A stretch of DNA of 64,000 nt from an uncultured Sphingomonadaceae bacterium (GTDB lineage Bacteria; Pseudomonadota; Alphaproteobacteria; Sphingomonadales; Sphingomonadaceae), in assembly GCA_947499975.1 (NCBI GenBank), contig CANMQE010000001.1, forward strand, positions 1,400,899-1,464,898, given 5' to 3'. The notes beneath the pieces are model-generated. The model ran no database searches and was not told the DNA's origin. It saw nothing but the letters and a program-made list of their open reading frames with translations. The translations under genes and the position numbers were made by a program. Of the stretch, positions 48,617 to 57,980 are shown piece after piece (position 1 is the first letter of the stretch; every line of letters starts with the position of its first letter).

Positions 48617-51600
48617 TCAGCCGTAGACCGCGATCTCCTGATCCGTGTTTTTCAAACGCCCGCGTATTGTCTCCAGCCGGTCACGCAGATCGGCATTGCT
48701 TTCCATTGCCGTGATTTCATGCTGGTTTGCGCGGCAATATTCACCCAACTCCTCCTGCCCGAAAAAGGCTGCAACTCCGGCGATCTGGTGCAGCAGGCTG
48801 GCGATGGCCTGTAGCTGGCCCTCGCTTATAATCTTCCCCCTCAATGCTGTATCGATGGCATCGACGGCGGAAGCCTTGCGCTCCTCGAACATCGATTCCA
48901 GCCGGGGGCTGGTTGTCACTTCGAACCCTGGCTGTGGCGCCGACACCTCGGTTTCCAGCCGGGACGAGAATTCGCCGATGGCGTGGCAAAGCTCTGCGAA
49001 CCGCAGCGGTTTGCCAAGATGGGCCTGCATTCCGGCATCCTGGCAAAGCTGGATATCATCCGCATAGGCGTTGGCAGTCACCGCCAGGATCGGCAGCGCA
49101 TCGGGCGCGATCCCCCTGGCACGGATTTCGCGCGTGGCCTGCAGGCCGTCCATCACCGGCATCTGGATATCCATCAGCACCAGATCGTACTGGCGGCCTT
49201 GCGCGCTGGCCTTCAGCACCTCGTCCACCGCCTCCTGCCCGTTGGGAACGAGGTGGCAGTCGTGACCCGCCCTCTTCACCATGGCGAGGGTCAGTTCCTG
49301 GTTCACGGGGTTATCCTCGGCGATCAGAATGTTCAGCCGCAGCCCGTGTCCGCAATCGCGTTTGGGCTGCGGCTGCGCGGGCGCGGGAATCGCTTGCTCG
49401 CTCTCTTGCAGCGGGAGCGACAGCGTGAAGACGGAACCCTCGCCCGGCGTGCTTTCGGCATGCAACCGGCCATCCATCAGTTCGGCCAGTTCCGTGCTGA
49501 TCGACAGGCCCAGCCCGGTACCGCCATAGCGGCGGGCCGTCGTGTCGTCAGCCTGCGTGAACTTGCCGAAAATCGTGTCCAGCCTGTCTGCGGCAATGCC
49601 GATGCCGGTGTCCCGCACGGCGATATGCAGCCTCGCATCCTTGCCCTGCCCACCGCTGACAGAAGCGTTGATCGTCACCTCGCCGACCTCGGTGAATTTC
49701 AGCGCATTGCCGACGAGGTTGAGGACGATCTGCCGCAGCCGCATCTTGTCCAGCATGACGCGCGGCGGCAGCGCGGTATCGACATTCAGGTTAAGACCGA
49801 TGTTCTTTTCCCGCGCCACCGGCTCCATCAGGCGCTGGCAGGTGCGCAAGGTGTGCCGCAGATCGGTCGGTTCGGCCACGATGGCCATTTGCTTCGCCTC
49901 GATCTTCGCGAAATCCAGAAGGTCGTTCAGCAACCGCAGCATCGCATTGCCGGAATCCAGGATCATCTGCAGACGCCTGCTCTGTTCCGGATCGGTTTCC
50001 TCGGAAAGCGCCAGTTCCGTAAAGCCGATCACGCCGTTCATCGGGGTGCGGATTTCGTGGCTCATATTGGCAAGGAAAGACGATTTCGCGGCATCGGCGG
50101 CGCGCGCTTCCTCGATGGTTTCAGTCAACCGCTGGCGCATGATCGTCTCGTCGGTACGATCGATGATAACGCCCAGCAAAGCGGCTGCCTCCCCCTTCTC
50201 CCCCACGTTCACCCGGCCACGAACCTCCACATGCCGCACCGTGCCGCATCGGCTCAACAGCCGGGCATTGAGGGTATAGGGTTTGCAATCGGCAATTGCC
50301 CTTTGCACCGATTGTTCGACCAGCCGGCGATCATCCGCATGGTAGAAGTCGATCGCGTCCTGCAGCGCGGGCGTATCGCCGGGCTCCAGCCCGTGCAGGC
50401 GATGGACTTCGTCAGACCAGTGGAGGTGGTTGTCTGCAAGGTTGAGGTGCCAATGGCCGATATGGGCGGTTTGCTCTGCCTGCTCCAGCATCCGGTTGCG
50501 CTCTTCCAGTTCGGCTGTCGCCTCGTTCACTTCGCGGATCACGTGGCTTTCGCGCCGCAGGAAGATCGTCAGCAGAACGCCCAGCAGGATCGTGATCACC
50601 AGCCCGCTGATCAGCACCACCATCGGCGCGCTGGAGGCAATCCGTGTCTCGAACGCGGGCAGGCTCCGCCAACTGAGCGTGACAGGCTGGCCAGCCAGCT
50701 CGATCGTTTGCTGCAGGGAAAACCGCGACTTGGCACCCGCCTTGCCAGCCGCGTACAGCAGCGCTTCGGGGTCGGCCCGCTCGCCGTGATACGCCTCGAA
50801 CATGAAGTCCTCACCCTGCTGCGGCGACAGGGCCGACAGCAGCTCGTCAGCCACGAGGGGCGAGTAGACCCAGCGCCCTGTCGGCTGCCCGGCAGCATCC
50901 GTCACGGGCAGAACCATCAGGAATCCTGCACCCTGCCTTGCGTCCTGCACCAGAACGATAGGCCGGGTCATTACCGGTGAGAGACTGACAAGAGACCTGG
51001 CGATAGCTTCGCGCCGCCCTTTCTCGAAAGCGAGATCGAGGCCCAGCGCGGCAAGATTGGTGTCGAGCGGTTCGATCCGGTTGATGACGAAGTGCTGGTC
51101 GCCCGGCACCTCAGGGTGCACTTCGAAGCGGTCGCCGAATTCGCGGGCGAACCTTGCGCGAAAGGCGGGTAGATCGTCTGCGTCAACCGCCTCGAACATG
51201 CCGAAGCCCCGCATTCCGGGATAGGATCGCGCGATATCCATCCGCTCGACATATTCGCGCCATTCCGAAGGATCGGCACCGCCGTTGACGGAAACGAAGG
51301 CCGCGCCGCTTTCCAGTGCCCGCTGGTATATCTGCAACCGGTGGTGCAGCGCCTCTTGCGTATTGGTGGCCATCACCGCGAAATTGGCCTCGGCCTGTTC
51401 GTCCTCCCTCTCCGAGATGAAACGCCATGCGTAGAAGGTGAGAAGCAGGGTGGTGATCAGGCTGATCGCCACCAGCGAACTGGCGCCCTGCAGCGATCGC
51501 CCGTGCCATCGCACCGCCACGGGAGACCGGCTGGAGAGCAGCAGGATCGGCATGATCAGGAGAACGCCGAAGAAGTCGCCGGAATACCAGGTCAGCCAGT

Positions 51601-52117
51601 TTGCCGGTACCTGCCCTGCATCGATGGCTCCCAGCGTCAGCAGCGTCGTCACGCCGATTGTCGGCGCGATGACGCAGGGCAGAACGACGATCAGGAATGC
51701 CGCCGTGGCGTTGCGAGCGAGGTTCGTGAGTTCGAGGTTCTCGGTAAAGCGCCGGGCCATCCACAAACCGGCCAGCGCCTGCACGCAGGCTCCGGTGGCG
51801 ATGGCCGCCGCAATGACGATGACGCGCCACGATTGATCGGACACGGTCGCGCTCTCGAACCCTGTGAAGATGTTGAACGCAAAGGAGCCGAGCCAGACGC
51901 CCGGCCACAATCCCGCCCCGCGTGTCAGCAGGGCACACAGCGCAACCCCCGATGCAGGCCAGATGATCGTGGCATAGCCCGGCGGCACCGCCAGCGAACC
52001 GCCGATCTGCCCGGCCACGAAATACCCGGCGGCCAGCAGGACGATATCTCTCACGCGTTTTAACGCGGGGTACCCTTGCGGGACGTCTTCGACGCTCGTG
52101 ATCTGTTCTTCTCGCAT
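48617..52117 (-). CDS. Hybrid sensor histidine kinase (MASE1-CHASE-PAS-HK-REC-Hpt)
   Basis: A 1166-residue protein. MASE1-like membrane helices span about 20-230, then a CHASE-type periplasmic domain (about 245-490), one more membrane helix, a PAS fold (about 545-660), HisKA with phospho-acceptor His687 (NMSHEIRTPMNG), HATPase (GTGLGLSIS), a receiver with Asp983 (LMDIQMPVMDG) and Hpt with His1110 (LHQIAGVAAFFG). It is a full phosphorelay input, so its output regulator must lie elsewhere. Divergent from the aldolase operon. Confidence 0.93.
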   Translation of the reverse strand: MREEQITSVEDVPQGYPALKRVRDIVLLAAGYFVAGQIGGSLAVPPGYATIIWPASGVALCALLTRGAGLWPGVWLGSFAFNIFTGFESATVSDQSWRVIVIAAAIATGACVQALAGLWMARRFTENLELTNLARNATAAFLIVVLPCVIAPTIGVTTLLTLGAIDAGQVPANWLTWYSGDFFGVLLIMPILLLSSRSPVAVRWHGRSLQGASSLVAISLITTLLLTFYAWRFISEREDEQAEANFAVMATNTQEALHHRLQIYQRALESGAAFVSVNGGADPSEWREYVERMDIARSYPGMRGFGMFEAVDADDLPAFRARFAREFGDRFEVHPEVPGDQHFVINRIEPLDTNLAALGLDLAFEKGRREAIARSLVSLSPVMTRPIVLVQDARQGAGFLMVLPVTDAAGQPTGRWVYSPLVADELLSALSPQQGEDFMFEAYHGERADPEALLYAAGKAGAKSRFSLQQTIELAGQPVTLSWRSLPAFETRIASSAPMVVLISGLVITILLGVLLTIFLRRESHVIREVNEATAELEERNRMLEQAEQTAHIGHWHLNLADNHLHWSDEVHRLHGLEPGDTPALQDAIDFYHADDRRLVEQSVQRAIADCKPYTLNARLLSRCGTVRHVEVRGRVNVGEKGEAAALLGVIIDRTDETIMRQRLTETIEEARAADAAKSSFLANMSHEIRTPMNGVIGFTELALSEETDPEQSRRLQMILDSGNAMLRLLNDLLDFAKIEAKQMAIVAEPTDLRHTLRTCQRLMEPVAREKNIGLNLNVDTALPPRVMLDKMRLRQIVLNLVGNALKFTEVGEVTINASVSGGQGKDARLHIAVRDTGIGIAADRLDTIFGKFTQADDTTARRYGGTGLGLSISTELAELMDGRLHAESTPGEGSVFTLSLPLQESEQAIPAPAQPQPKRDCGHGLRLNILIAEDNPVNQELTLAMVKRAGHDCHLVPNGQEAVDEVLKASAQGRQYDLVLMDIQMPVMDGLQATREIRARGIAPDALPILAVTANAYADDIQLCQDAGMQAHLGKPLRFAELCHAIGEFSSRLETEVSAPQPGFEVTTSPRLESMFEERKASAVDAIDTALRGKIISEGQLQAIASLLHQIAGVAAFFGQEELGEYCRANQHEITAMESNADLRDRLETIRGRLKNTDQEIAVYG

Positions 52118-52455
52118 TTCGTGGGACGTGGCTTCAGCAGGAATGGACTGAGCCGGACGATATCGAGAGAATGTAAGGAAGCGCCCAGCCCCGCCTTACG
52201 CATTTTGCCGGATCGCGCCCTTAACCGGCCCCGGATCTGCGGCGAGGGAGTTTCTGCATCCCGGCGGAAGGCCCGTCAGCCCGAAACAATCCTGTGCACC
52301 GCACGCAAATTTCGGACATTTTCAATCTCGACCGGCAAAAGAGACGCAATCACGGGTGGTTTGCCGCCTGTTCTCTCGCTATGGACCTGATTCGAATGTG
52401 CCGGACACAATCACCGGCGCGCTGAATTTCAGCGGCTAATCGTAGGGAGCACGAA
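52118..52455. other. Divergent intergenic region (338 bp)
   Basis: Lies between the hybrid kinase and the aldolase operon. It carries an inverted repeat CGGCAAA / TTTGCCG (52333-52339 with 52360-52366, 20-base loop) about 90 bases before the aldolase start. The best open frame here has no ribosome site. TAGGGAGC before the aldolase ATG is its ribosome site. Confidence 0.5.
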
Positions 52456-53343
52456 ATGCCACTCGTCAATATGAAACCACTGCTGCGTCACGCCATGGAC
52501 AATGGCTATGCCGTCGCCGCGTTCAATCTCGTGGATTACAACACGACCAAGGGGATGGTGAAAGCCGCCGAAGCGCTGGATGCGCCGGTAATCTGCCAGA
52601 CCTCGTCGAAAACCATCGACTATTACAGCCACGAGGAAATCGTCTCCTGGGTGCGCACCGTGGCGGCAGAATCGTCCGTGCCTGTCGTCCTGCATCTCGA
52701 TCACTGCAAGGATATTGCCATGATCGAGAAATGCGCGGCAACGGGCTGGACCTCGATCATGATCGATGCCTCCGAATTTCCTTTCGAGGAGAACCTCGAA
52801 ATGTCGAAGAAGGTGCGCGACATCGCCGAAAAATACGGCGTCGGCATGGAAGCCGAACTGGGCCAGATCATGGGCGTTGAAGACGACATGGTGGTGGCGG
52901 AGGAGGACAGCGTCCTCACCGACCCCGAAGACGCGAAGAAGTTCTGCGACGCGCTGGATCTTTCCGCATTCGCCTGCGCTGTGGGCACCGCCCACGGTTT
53001 CTACAAGGGTGAGCCGAAAGTGGATTTCGAGCGGATCAAGGCCATCAACGAAGCCACGAACACGCCTATGGCGCTGCACGGCGGCACCGGCCTTTCTGAC
53101 GAAACCTTTGCCAAGGCCATCGCCCGCGGCAGTGCCAAGGTGAACATCTCCACCAATCTCAAGCATGTCTTCGTCGAGAGCTTCGAGGCCTATCGCAAGG
53201 CCAATCCCGACGATTACGAACCGCTGCGCGTGATCGATGCGCAATACCAGGCCTGCAAGGATCTGTTCTCCGGCTTCATCGAGAAGTTCGGCGGCAGCGG
53301 CCACGGCTCGAAGTTCCTCGCCTCGCAGAAAGAGAGCGCCTGA
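52456..53343 (+). CDS. Class II ketose-bisphosphate aldolase
   Basis: A 295-residue zinc aldolase of the Fba/GatY/KbaY family: VPVVLHLDHCKDIAMIEKCA (zinc His and Asp), EAELGQIMGVEDD, CAVGTAHGFYKG (His) and MALHGGTGLSDE. It cleaves a ketose phosphate to DHAP and an aldehyde; whether fructose, tagatose or another cannot be told. Its stop overlaps the HAD start (TGATG). First gene of aldolase-HAD-DhaL-DhaK. Confidence 0.9.
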   Translation: MPLVNMKPLLRHAMDNGYAVAAFNLVDYNTTKGMVKAAEALDAPVICQTSSKTIDYYSHEEIVSWVRTVAAESSVPVVLHLDHCKDIAMIEKCAATGWTSIMIDASEFPFEENLEMSKKVRDIAEKYGVGMEAELGQIMGVEDDMVVAEEDSVLTDPEDAKKFCDALDLSAFACAVGTAHGFYKGEPKVDFERIKAINEATNTPMALHGGTGLSDETFAKAIARGSAKVNISTNLKHVFVESFEAYRKANPDDYEPLRVIDAQYQACKDLFSGFIEKFGGSGHGSKFLASQKESA

Positions 53344-54086
53344 TGCTGAAGGCGCTGATTTTCGATTGCGACGGCGTGCTGGTGGATACGGAGCGTGATG
53401 CGCACCGCGTCGGCTTCAACCGCGCCTTCACCGAATTCGGCATCGATGCCGAATGGAGCGTAGAGCGCTATGCCGAGCTGCTGAAAGTGGCAGGCGGCAA
53501 GGAGCGGATGCGCGCCTATTTCGATCAGGACGGCTGGCCCGAAGACCTCGTCGCAAAGCATGGCGGCGGCGATGAAGGCAGGGATGCGCTGATCAGGGCA
53601 TTGCACAAGTACAAGACCGATGTGGTGAGCGAGATCGTGACCGATCTGCCGCTGCGCCCCGGCGTGCTGCGCATCGTGGACGAGGCGATCGCCAATGACG
53701 TCCGCCTCGGCGTCTGCACCACGTCCAACCCCAAGTTCATCGACGCGGTGCTGGATCTGATGGGGCCGGAGCGCAAGGCAAAGTTCGAGTTCGTCCACGC
53801 TGGCGATGTCGTCAGCAAGAAGAAGCCTGATCCCGAGATTTACACGCTGGCGCAGCAGTCTCTGGGCCTGCCGCAGGCCGAATGCGTGGTGATCGAGGAC
53901 AGCCGCAATGGCTTGCTTGCCGCCACGGGCGCGGGCTACCCCACGCTTATCACCACCAGCACCTATACGGTGGACGAGGATTTCAGCGAAGCAGCGCGCG
54001 TCGTGCCCGAACTGGGCGATGCGCCGAACCCCGAAGTCACGCTGGCGGATCTTTCCGCCCTGACCGACGCGGGTTCAAACAATTAA
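53343..54086 (+). CDS. HAD-family phosphatase
   Basis: A 247-residue HAD hydrolase: LIFDCDGVLVDTERDAH (motif I, nucleophile Asp), CTTSNPKF (motif II), KKKPDPEIY and VIEDSRNGLLAA (motifs III and IV). It resembles CbbY/phosphoglycolate phosphatases, which dephosphorylate sugar phosphates. Overlaps the aldolase gene; in this operon it might strip phosphate from a pathway by-product. Confidence 0.9.
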   Translation: MLKALIFDCDGVLVDTERDAHRVGFNRAFTEFGIDAEWSVERYAELLKVAGGKERMRAYFDQDGWPEDLVAKHGGGDEGRDALIRALHKYKTDVVSEIVTDLPLRPGVLRIVDEAIANDVRLGVCTTSNPKFIDAVLDLMGPERKAKFEFVHAGDVVSKKKPDPEIYTLAQQSLGLPQAECVVIEDSRNGLLAATGAGYPTLITTSTYTVDEDFSEAARVVPELGDAPNPEVTLADLSALTDAGSNN

Positions 54087-54104
54087 ACGGGAGAGACACA
54101 GACA

Positions 54105-54785
54105 ATGGCGACCATATCGCTGAACACGATTGAAAAGGGTATCGACACCACCGCCGACACGGTGATCCGCAACGAAAGCTATTTCTCGGATCTTGACGGC
54201 CTGGCAGGTGACGGCGATTTCGGCACTTCGCTGGCCACCGGGTTCAAGGTGATCAAGAAGGACCTGCCCGAGATCGACAAGCCCGATATCGGCGCGATGC
54301 TGCTGAAACTGTCGATGATCGTTTCCAAGCATGTCGGCGGATCGTCCGGCCCGATCTGGGGCACCGGCTTCATGAAGGCCGCCCTGCCCTCCAAGGGCAA
54401 GACGGATCTATCGCTCACCGAGTTCGCCGCCATGATCGGCAATGCGGTCGATGGCATCATGGCACGCGGCGGCGCACAGCTTGGCGACAAGACCCTGCTG
54501 GACGCGCTGATCCCGGTGTCCGAGAAGCTGAAAGAGCACGCTGCCAGCGGCACCGATGATCTTTCTGCCGTGCTGCGCGATTGTGCCGAGATCGCCGACA
54601 AGGCCGTGGACGAGACCCGCAAGCTCGTGGCCCATCGCGGCCGCGCCAGCCAGGTGGGCGAGCGCAGCGCGGACACGCCCGATCCCGGCATTGTTGCCAT
54701 CGCCACCATCCTTGCGGATTGGTGCAAGGCCAACGGCGTGGACTACGCGCCGAACGCCGCAGAGGTGCAGAAGGCCAGCGCCTGA
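54105..54785 (+). CDS. dhaL: Dihydroxyacetone kinase subunit DhaL
   Basis: A 226-residue all-helical nucleotide-binding subunit: GDGDFGTSLATGFKVIKKD, GDKTLLDALIPVSEKL and RGRASQVGERSADTPDPG hold the ADP-Mg site. In PTS-dependent systems it receives phosphate from DhaM; no DhaM is in the window. GGGAGAG precedes the ATG, 18 bases after the HAD stop. Confidence 0.93.
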   Translation: MATISLNTIEKGIDTTADTVIRNESYFSDLDGLAGDGDFGTSLATGFKVIKKDLPEIDKPDIGAMLLKLSMIVSKHVGGSSGPIWGTGFMKAALPSKGKTDLSLTEFAAMIGNAVDGIMARGGAQLGDKTLLDALIPVSEKLKEHAASGTDDLSAVLRDCAEIADKAVDETRKLVAHRGRASQVGERSADTPDPGIVAIATILADWCKANGVDYAPNAAEVQKASA

Positions 54786-54825
54786 TCACCCGACGGAAAT
54801 TACCCAAGTTACGGAGAGGAAATTC

Positions 54826-55821
54826 ATGAAAAAATTCGTCAACAAGCCCGAAGACTTCGTGCCCGAATTCATGGCCGGCGTGCTGGCCGCCAATCCCGAT
54901 CTGCTGGAAGGCGATCTGGAATTCCAGATGGTGAAGCGCAAGGATCGCCCGGTCGATAACAAGGTCTCGATCGTGCAGGGTTCCGGCTCCGGCCACGAGC
55001 CCGCCCACGTGATGGCTGTCGGCCCCGGAATGCTGGACGGCGCCTGCCAGGGCCCCGTGTTCGCCGCGCCGCCGGTGGATGCGTGCTACGAAACGATCAA
55101 GGCCCTCGCCACGCCCGCAGGCGTGCTGGTGCTGGTGAACAACTACCAGGGCGACCGCATGGCATGGGACACCGCCGTGGAACTGGCCCAGGCGGAAGAC
55201 ATCAAGGTGGAGCAGTTCTGGATTAACGACGACGTGGCCGTGAAGGATTCGCTCTACACCGTCGGCCGCCGCGGCGTGGCCGGCAACTTCTTCGTGATGA
55301 AGGCCTGCGGTGCCGCTGCCGAGGAAGGCAAGTCGCTGGAAGAGGTGATGGCCATTGCCGAGAAGGTGAACAACAATGTGCGTACCATGGGTGTCGCGCT
55401 CACCAGTTGCATCCCGCCCGCCAAGGGCACGCCGATCTTCGACATTGCAGACGACGAGATGGAAGTCGGCGTGGGCATCCACGGCGAGCCGGGCCGCGAG
55501 CGTGCGAAGATCACCAACGCCGATGACATCACCAAGACGCTGTTCGATGCAGTCGCAGATGATCTGCCCTTCAACGATGGTGACCGCGTGGCGCTGATGG
55601 TGAACGGCCTTGGCGGCACCCCGCCTGCCGAGCTTTACGTTCTCTACAACAAGGCCGCGAAGCTTTGCGAAGAGCGTGGCCTGACCATTGCGCGCAACTA
55701 TGTGGGCGAATACTGCACCTCGCTGGAGATGGCCGGTGCCAGCATCACCATGCTGAAGCTGGACGCCGATCTGGAGAAGTATCTCGACGCTCCAGCTGAA
55801 ACGGCAACGCGTATCTTCTGA
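54826..55821 (+). CDS. dhaK: Dihydroxyacetone kinase subunit DhaK
   Basis: A 331-residue subunit that binds the ketone covalently. VQGSGSGHEPAHVM holds the first His, NNYQGDRMAWDTAV the Asp, and VGIHGEPGRE the His that bonds substrate. The length fits DhaK. The order DhaL then DhaK is reversed compared with enteric operons. Substrates of the family include dihydroxyacetone and erythrulose. GAGAGGA before the ATG; terminator after. Confidence 0.93.
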   Translation: MKKFVNKPEDFVPEFMAGVLAANPDLLEGDLEFQMVKRKDRPVDNKVSIVQGSGSGHEPAHVMAVGPGMLDGACQGPVFAAPPVDACYETIKALATPAGVLVLVNNYQGDRMAWDTAVELAQAEDIKVEQFWINDDVAVKDSLYTVGRRGVAGNFFVMKACGAAAEEGKSLEEVMAIAEKVNNNVRTMGVALTSCIPPAKGTPIFDIADDEMEVGVGIHGEPGRERAKITNADDITKTLFDAVADDLPFNDGDRVALMVNGLGGTPPAELYVLYNKAAKLCEERGLTIARNYVGEYCTSLEMAGASITMLKLDADLEKYLDAPAETATRIF

Positions 55822-55840
55822 TCGATCGTATTACCGTTGC

Positions 55841-55883
55841 GCAACAAACGCCCGGCTCCCCAGCGGAGTCGGGCGTTTTGTTG
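55841..55883 (+). terminator. Terminator of the aldolase-DhaLK operon
   Basis: 11-bp stem CGCCCGGCTCC / GGAGTCGGGCG (55849-55859 with 55865-55875, one G-U pair), 5-base loop, then TTTTG; flanking GCAACAAA and TTGTTGC extend the stem. Confidence 0.85.
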
Positions 55884-55933
55884 CGAACCTGAGAATTTCG
55901 GAACATCTCCCGCCGTTCATCCCTTGTTTTGGT

Positions 55934-56512
55934 ATGAGGGATAACAATCAAGCAGCTACACAAGACCACCACCTGCCCAGCCGTCGGGAGCGATTGCGCA
56001 CATTCATGCGCCTCAAATCGCAACGACAGATGGCCATGGCGGGCACGGGGATTTTCGCCGCGATTTCGCTCGCCCTTGGTGCGGGCCTCATGCAGGATCG
56101 CGCTCAGCCCGATGTCGTGAAGCTGGGCGATGGCCGGGCCAGCGTTGAAACCATGCCGGTGTCCGAAATAGAGCCTGTTCCGGCGCAACTCGCCGCCAGC
56201 CCTTCGCCAACGGCAAGTGCAATCGGCGAAGGTGAAGCCAGCTTCTACGGTTCCGAGCTTGCCGGCAATCGCACCGCGAATGGTGAGATCTTCGATCCCG
56301 AGAAGCTGACCGCTGCCCACCGCACCCTGCCGCTGGGCAGCCGCCTGCGCGTTACCAATTCCCGCAATGGGGACAGTGTTGTGGTGCGGGTGAACGATCG
56401 CGGGCCGTATCATGGCAACCGCGTGATTGACCTAAGCTACGCAGCCGCACGCGAGATTGGCCTGATCCGCAGCGGCACGGGCCGCGTAAATCTGGCGCTG
56501 CTGGTCAGCTAG
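55934..56512 (+). CDS. RlpA-like (septal ring lytic transglycosylase) protein
   Basis: A 192-residue membrane-anchored protein: one helix (about 34-50), then a double-psi beta-barrel with EGEASFYGSELAGNRTANGE, AAHRTLPLGSRLRVTN and VRVNDRGPYHGNRVIDLS. RlpA enzymes cut naked glycan strands or bind septal peptidoglycan. The Asp of VNDRGP is kept. Start may instead be the ATG at 56006 (no clear ribosome site at 55934). The SPOR domain is absent. Confidence 0.88.
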   Translation: MRDNNQAATQDHHLPSRRERLRTFMRLKSQRQMAMAGTGIFAAISLALGAGLMQDRAQPDVVKLGDGRASVETMPVSEIEPVPAQLAASPSPTASAIGEGEASFYGSELAGNRTANGEIFDPEKLTAAHRTLPLGSRLRVTNSRNGDSVVVRVNDRGPYHGNRVIDLSYAAAREIGLIRSGTGRVNLALLVS

Positions 56513-56527
56513 TTCGCGGGCTTTCCG

Positions 56528-57487
56528 TTAACGACCCGCATCGCGTGCGGAATTGATGTCCACGGATTTCGGGCTCTTCGAAAACAGCGCAGTATAGGGA
56601 TCGTCACCTGTTTCCATGGTGTGCGGTTCTGTACCTTCGCGCACGGTCGTGCGGCGCATGTCGCGCTTGTAGGCAGTGTAATCGTACTCGCCGCCACGGT
56701 GCATGCTGCAAAGATTGTCCCAGATCACCATGTCGCCTGGCTGCCACTGCCATTTGAAGGTGTATTTGTCCTGCGTGGTGTGGGCAATCAGATCGGCGAT
56801 AAGCTTACGCCCTTCCTCCTTCTCCATGCCCTTCACATCCATCGTATGCGCCGCAATGAACAGGCTCTTGCGGCCCGATCCGCGATGCGTGTGCACCAGC
56901 GGATGATAGGCGACGGGCCGCTCGTAAATTTCGGCCTCGTCGATTTCGGCGCCCGCTTTCTTGCGGCTCCACCACAGGGAGTTCATGCCTACCTTGTCCT
57001 CGATGAAATCCTTCGTTTCCTGCGGCAGGTCGTCATACGCCGTGCGCGTGTCGGCAAACCATGTCTCACCACCAGCTTCCGAAGGCGGGGTGATGTGGGC
57101 CAGCAGCAGGGAATAGCTCGTGCGCTTCTCCAGGAAGGCGCTGTCCGTATGCCACAGCCTGTCACCCTTGCGGTACTCCACGGCTGCCGGATCGGTGGTA
57201 ATCTCACCTTCAAGGTTGAGATTGGAGGCATCGAACAGTTCGCGATAGGGCAGGCGCGTTTTCTGTCCTTCCGGGCGCTTGGGCACACGTTCCAGATAGC
57301 CGAAATTGCGGCTGAACTCGACGTGGTCCTCATTGCTCATCCCGGTATCGCGCCATACGGTCACGCCGTATTTGTCCATCGCGTCAGTTATCTGCCTGAC
57401 CTCGTCAGCGTCCAGTTTGCGCGTCAGATCCAGCCCGGAGCATACGGCTCCGAAATTGGGCAGAATGGGTTCGCATTTCAGGGCCAT
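56528..57487 (-). CDS. TauD/TfdA-family 2-oxoglutarate dioxygenase
   Basis: A 319-residue iron enzyme. The metal triad is seen: DRLWHTDSAF (His, Asp) and SMHRGG (His), with the 2-oxoglutarate Arg in KRDMRRTTVRE. Members oxidise taurine, 2,4-D or related substrates; specificity cannot be told. The start ATG 57487 has GGAG upstream; the open frame extends to 57607. It converges on the RlpA gene. Confidence 0.92.
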   Translation of the reverse strand: MALKCEPILPNFGAVCSGLDLTRKLDADEVRQITDAMDKYGVTVWRDTGMSNEDHVEFSRNFGYLERVPKRPEGQKTRLPYRELFDASNLNLEGEITTDPAAVEYRKGDRLWHTDSAFLEKRTSYSLLLAHITPPSEAGGETWFADTRTAYDDLPQETKDFIEDKVGMNSLWWSRKKAGAEIDEAEIYERPVAYHPLVHTHRGSGRKSLFIAAHTMDVKGMEKEEGRKLIADLIAHTTQDKYTFKWQWQPGDMVIWDNLCSMHRGGEYDYTAYKRDMRRTTVREGTEPHTMETGDDPYTALFSKSPKSVDINSARDAGR

Positions 57488-57671
57488 GTCTCGCTCTCCG
57501 CTTGTCTCGCTCGCGCAAGTCCGGATGCAGCGGTTGGCGTAATTCCGCACCCAGCCTGGCAGCTTTCGTGCACCATACCGAAGAACGCTGAAATTGACTA
57601 TGCCCATTTATTGCCTGTGACGGCGTTCGCGCCATCTGGCGCACGCCCTGTCTTGGCGTTACACTGATCGC

Positions 57672-57980
57672 ATGTTTCGATCGCTCACGCCTCTCGCCCT
57701 CGTCGCGCTTTCAGCCTGCGCAGCCACCACGCCGCCGGTTAACGGTGATGGCGATCCCGCGATGCGGCCCCCGGCGGGCGAATGCGATGCGGCGGGCGTG
57801 CAATCCATGATCGGCACCCGGGCGAGCGAGACGGTCGGCGTGCAATTGCTGCAAGGCAGCGGGGCGCGCACGCTTCGCTGGGTTCCGCCGCGCACCGCCG
57901 TCACCATGGATTACCGTCCCGACCGTCTGACCGTCGCCTATGACGACGATCTGATGATCGAGAGGATCACCTGTGGCTGA
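57672..57980 (+). CDS. Peptidase-inhibitor I78-family lipoprotein
   Basis: A 102-residue lipoprotein (lipobox LVALSAC). The mature part, CDAAGVQSMIGT, TLRWVPPRTAVTMDYRPDRL and YDDDLMIERITCG, matches the I78 inhibitor pattern (two Cys). It may shield the envelope from proteases. It overlaps the RidA gene by 8 bases. Confidence 0.85.
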   Translation: MFRSLTPLALVALSACAATTPPVNGDGDPAMRPPAGECDAAGVQSMIGTRASETVGVQLLQGSGARTLRWVPPRTAVTMDYRPDRLTVAYDDDLMIERITCG

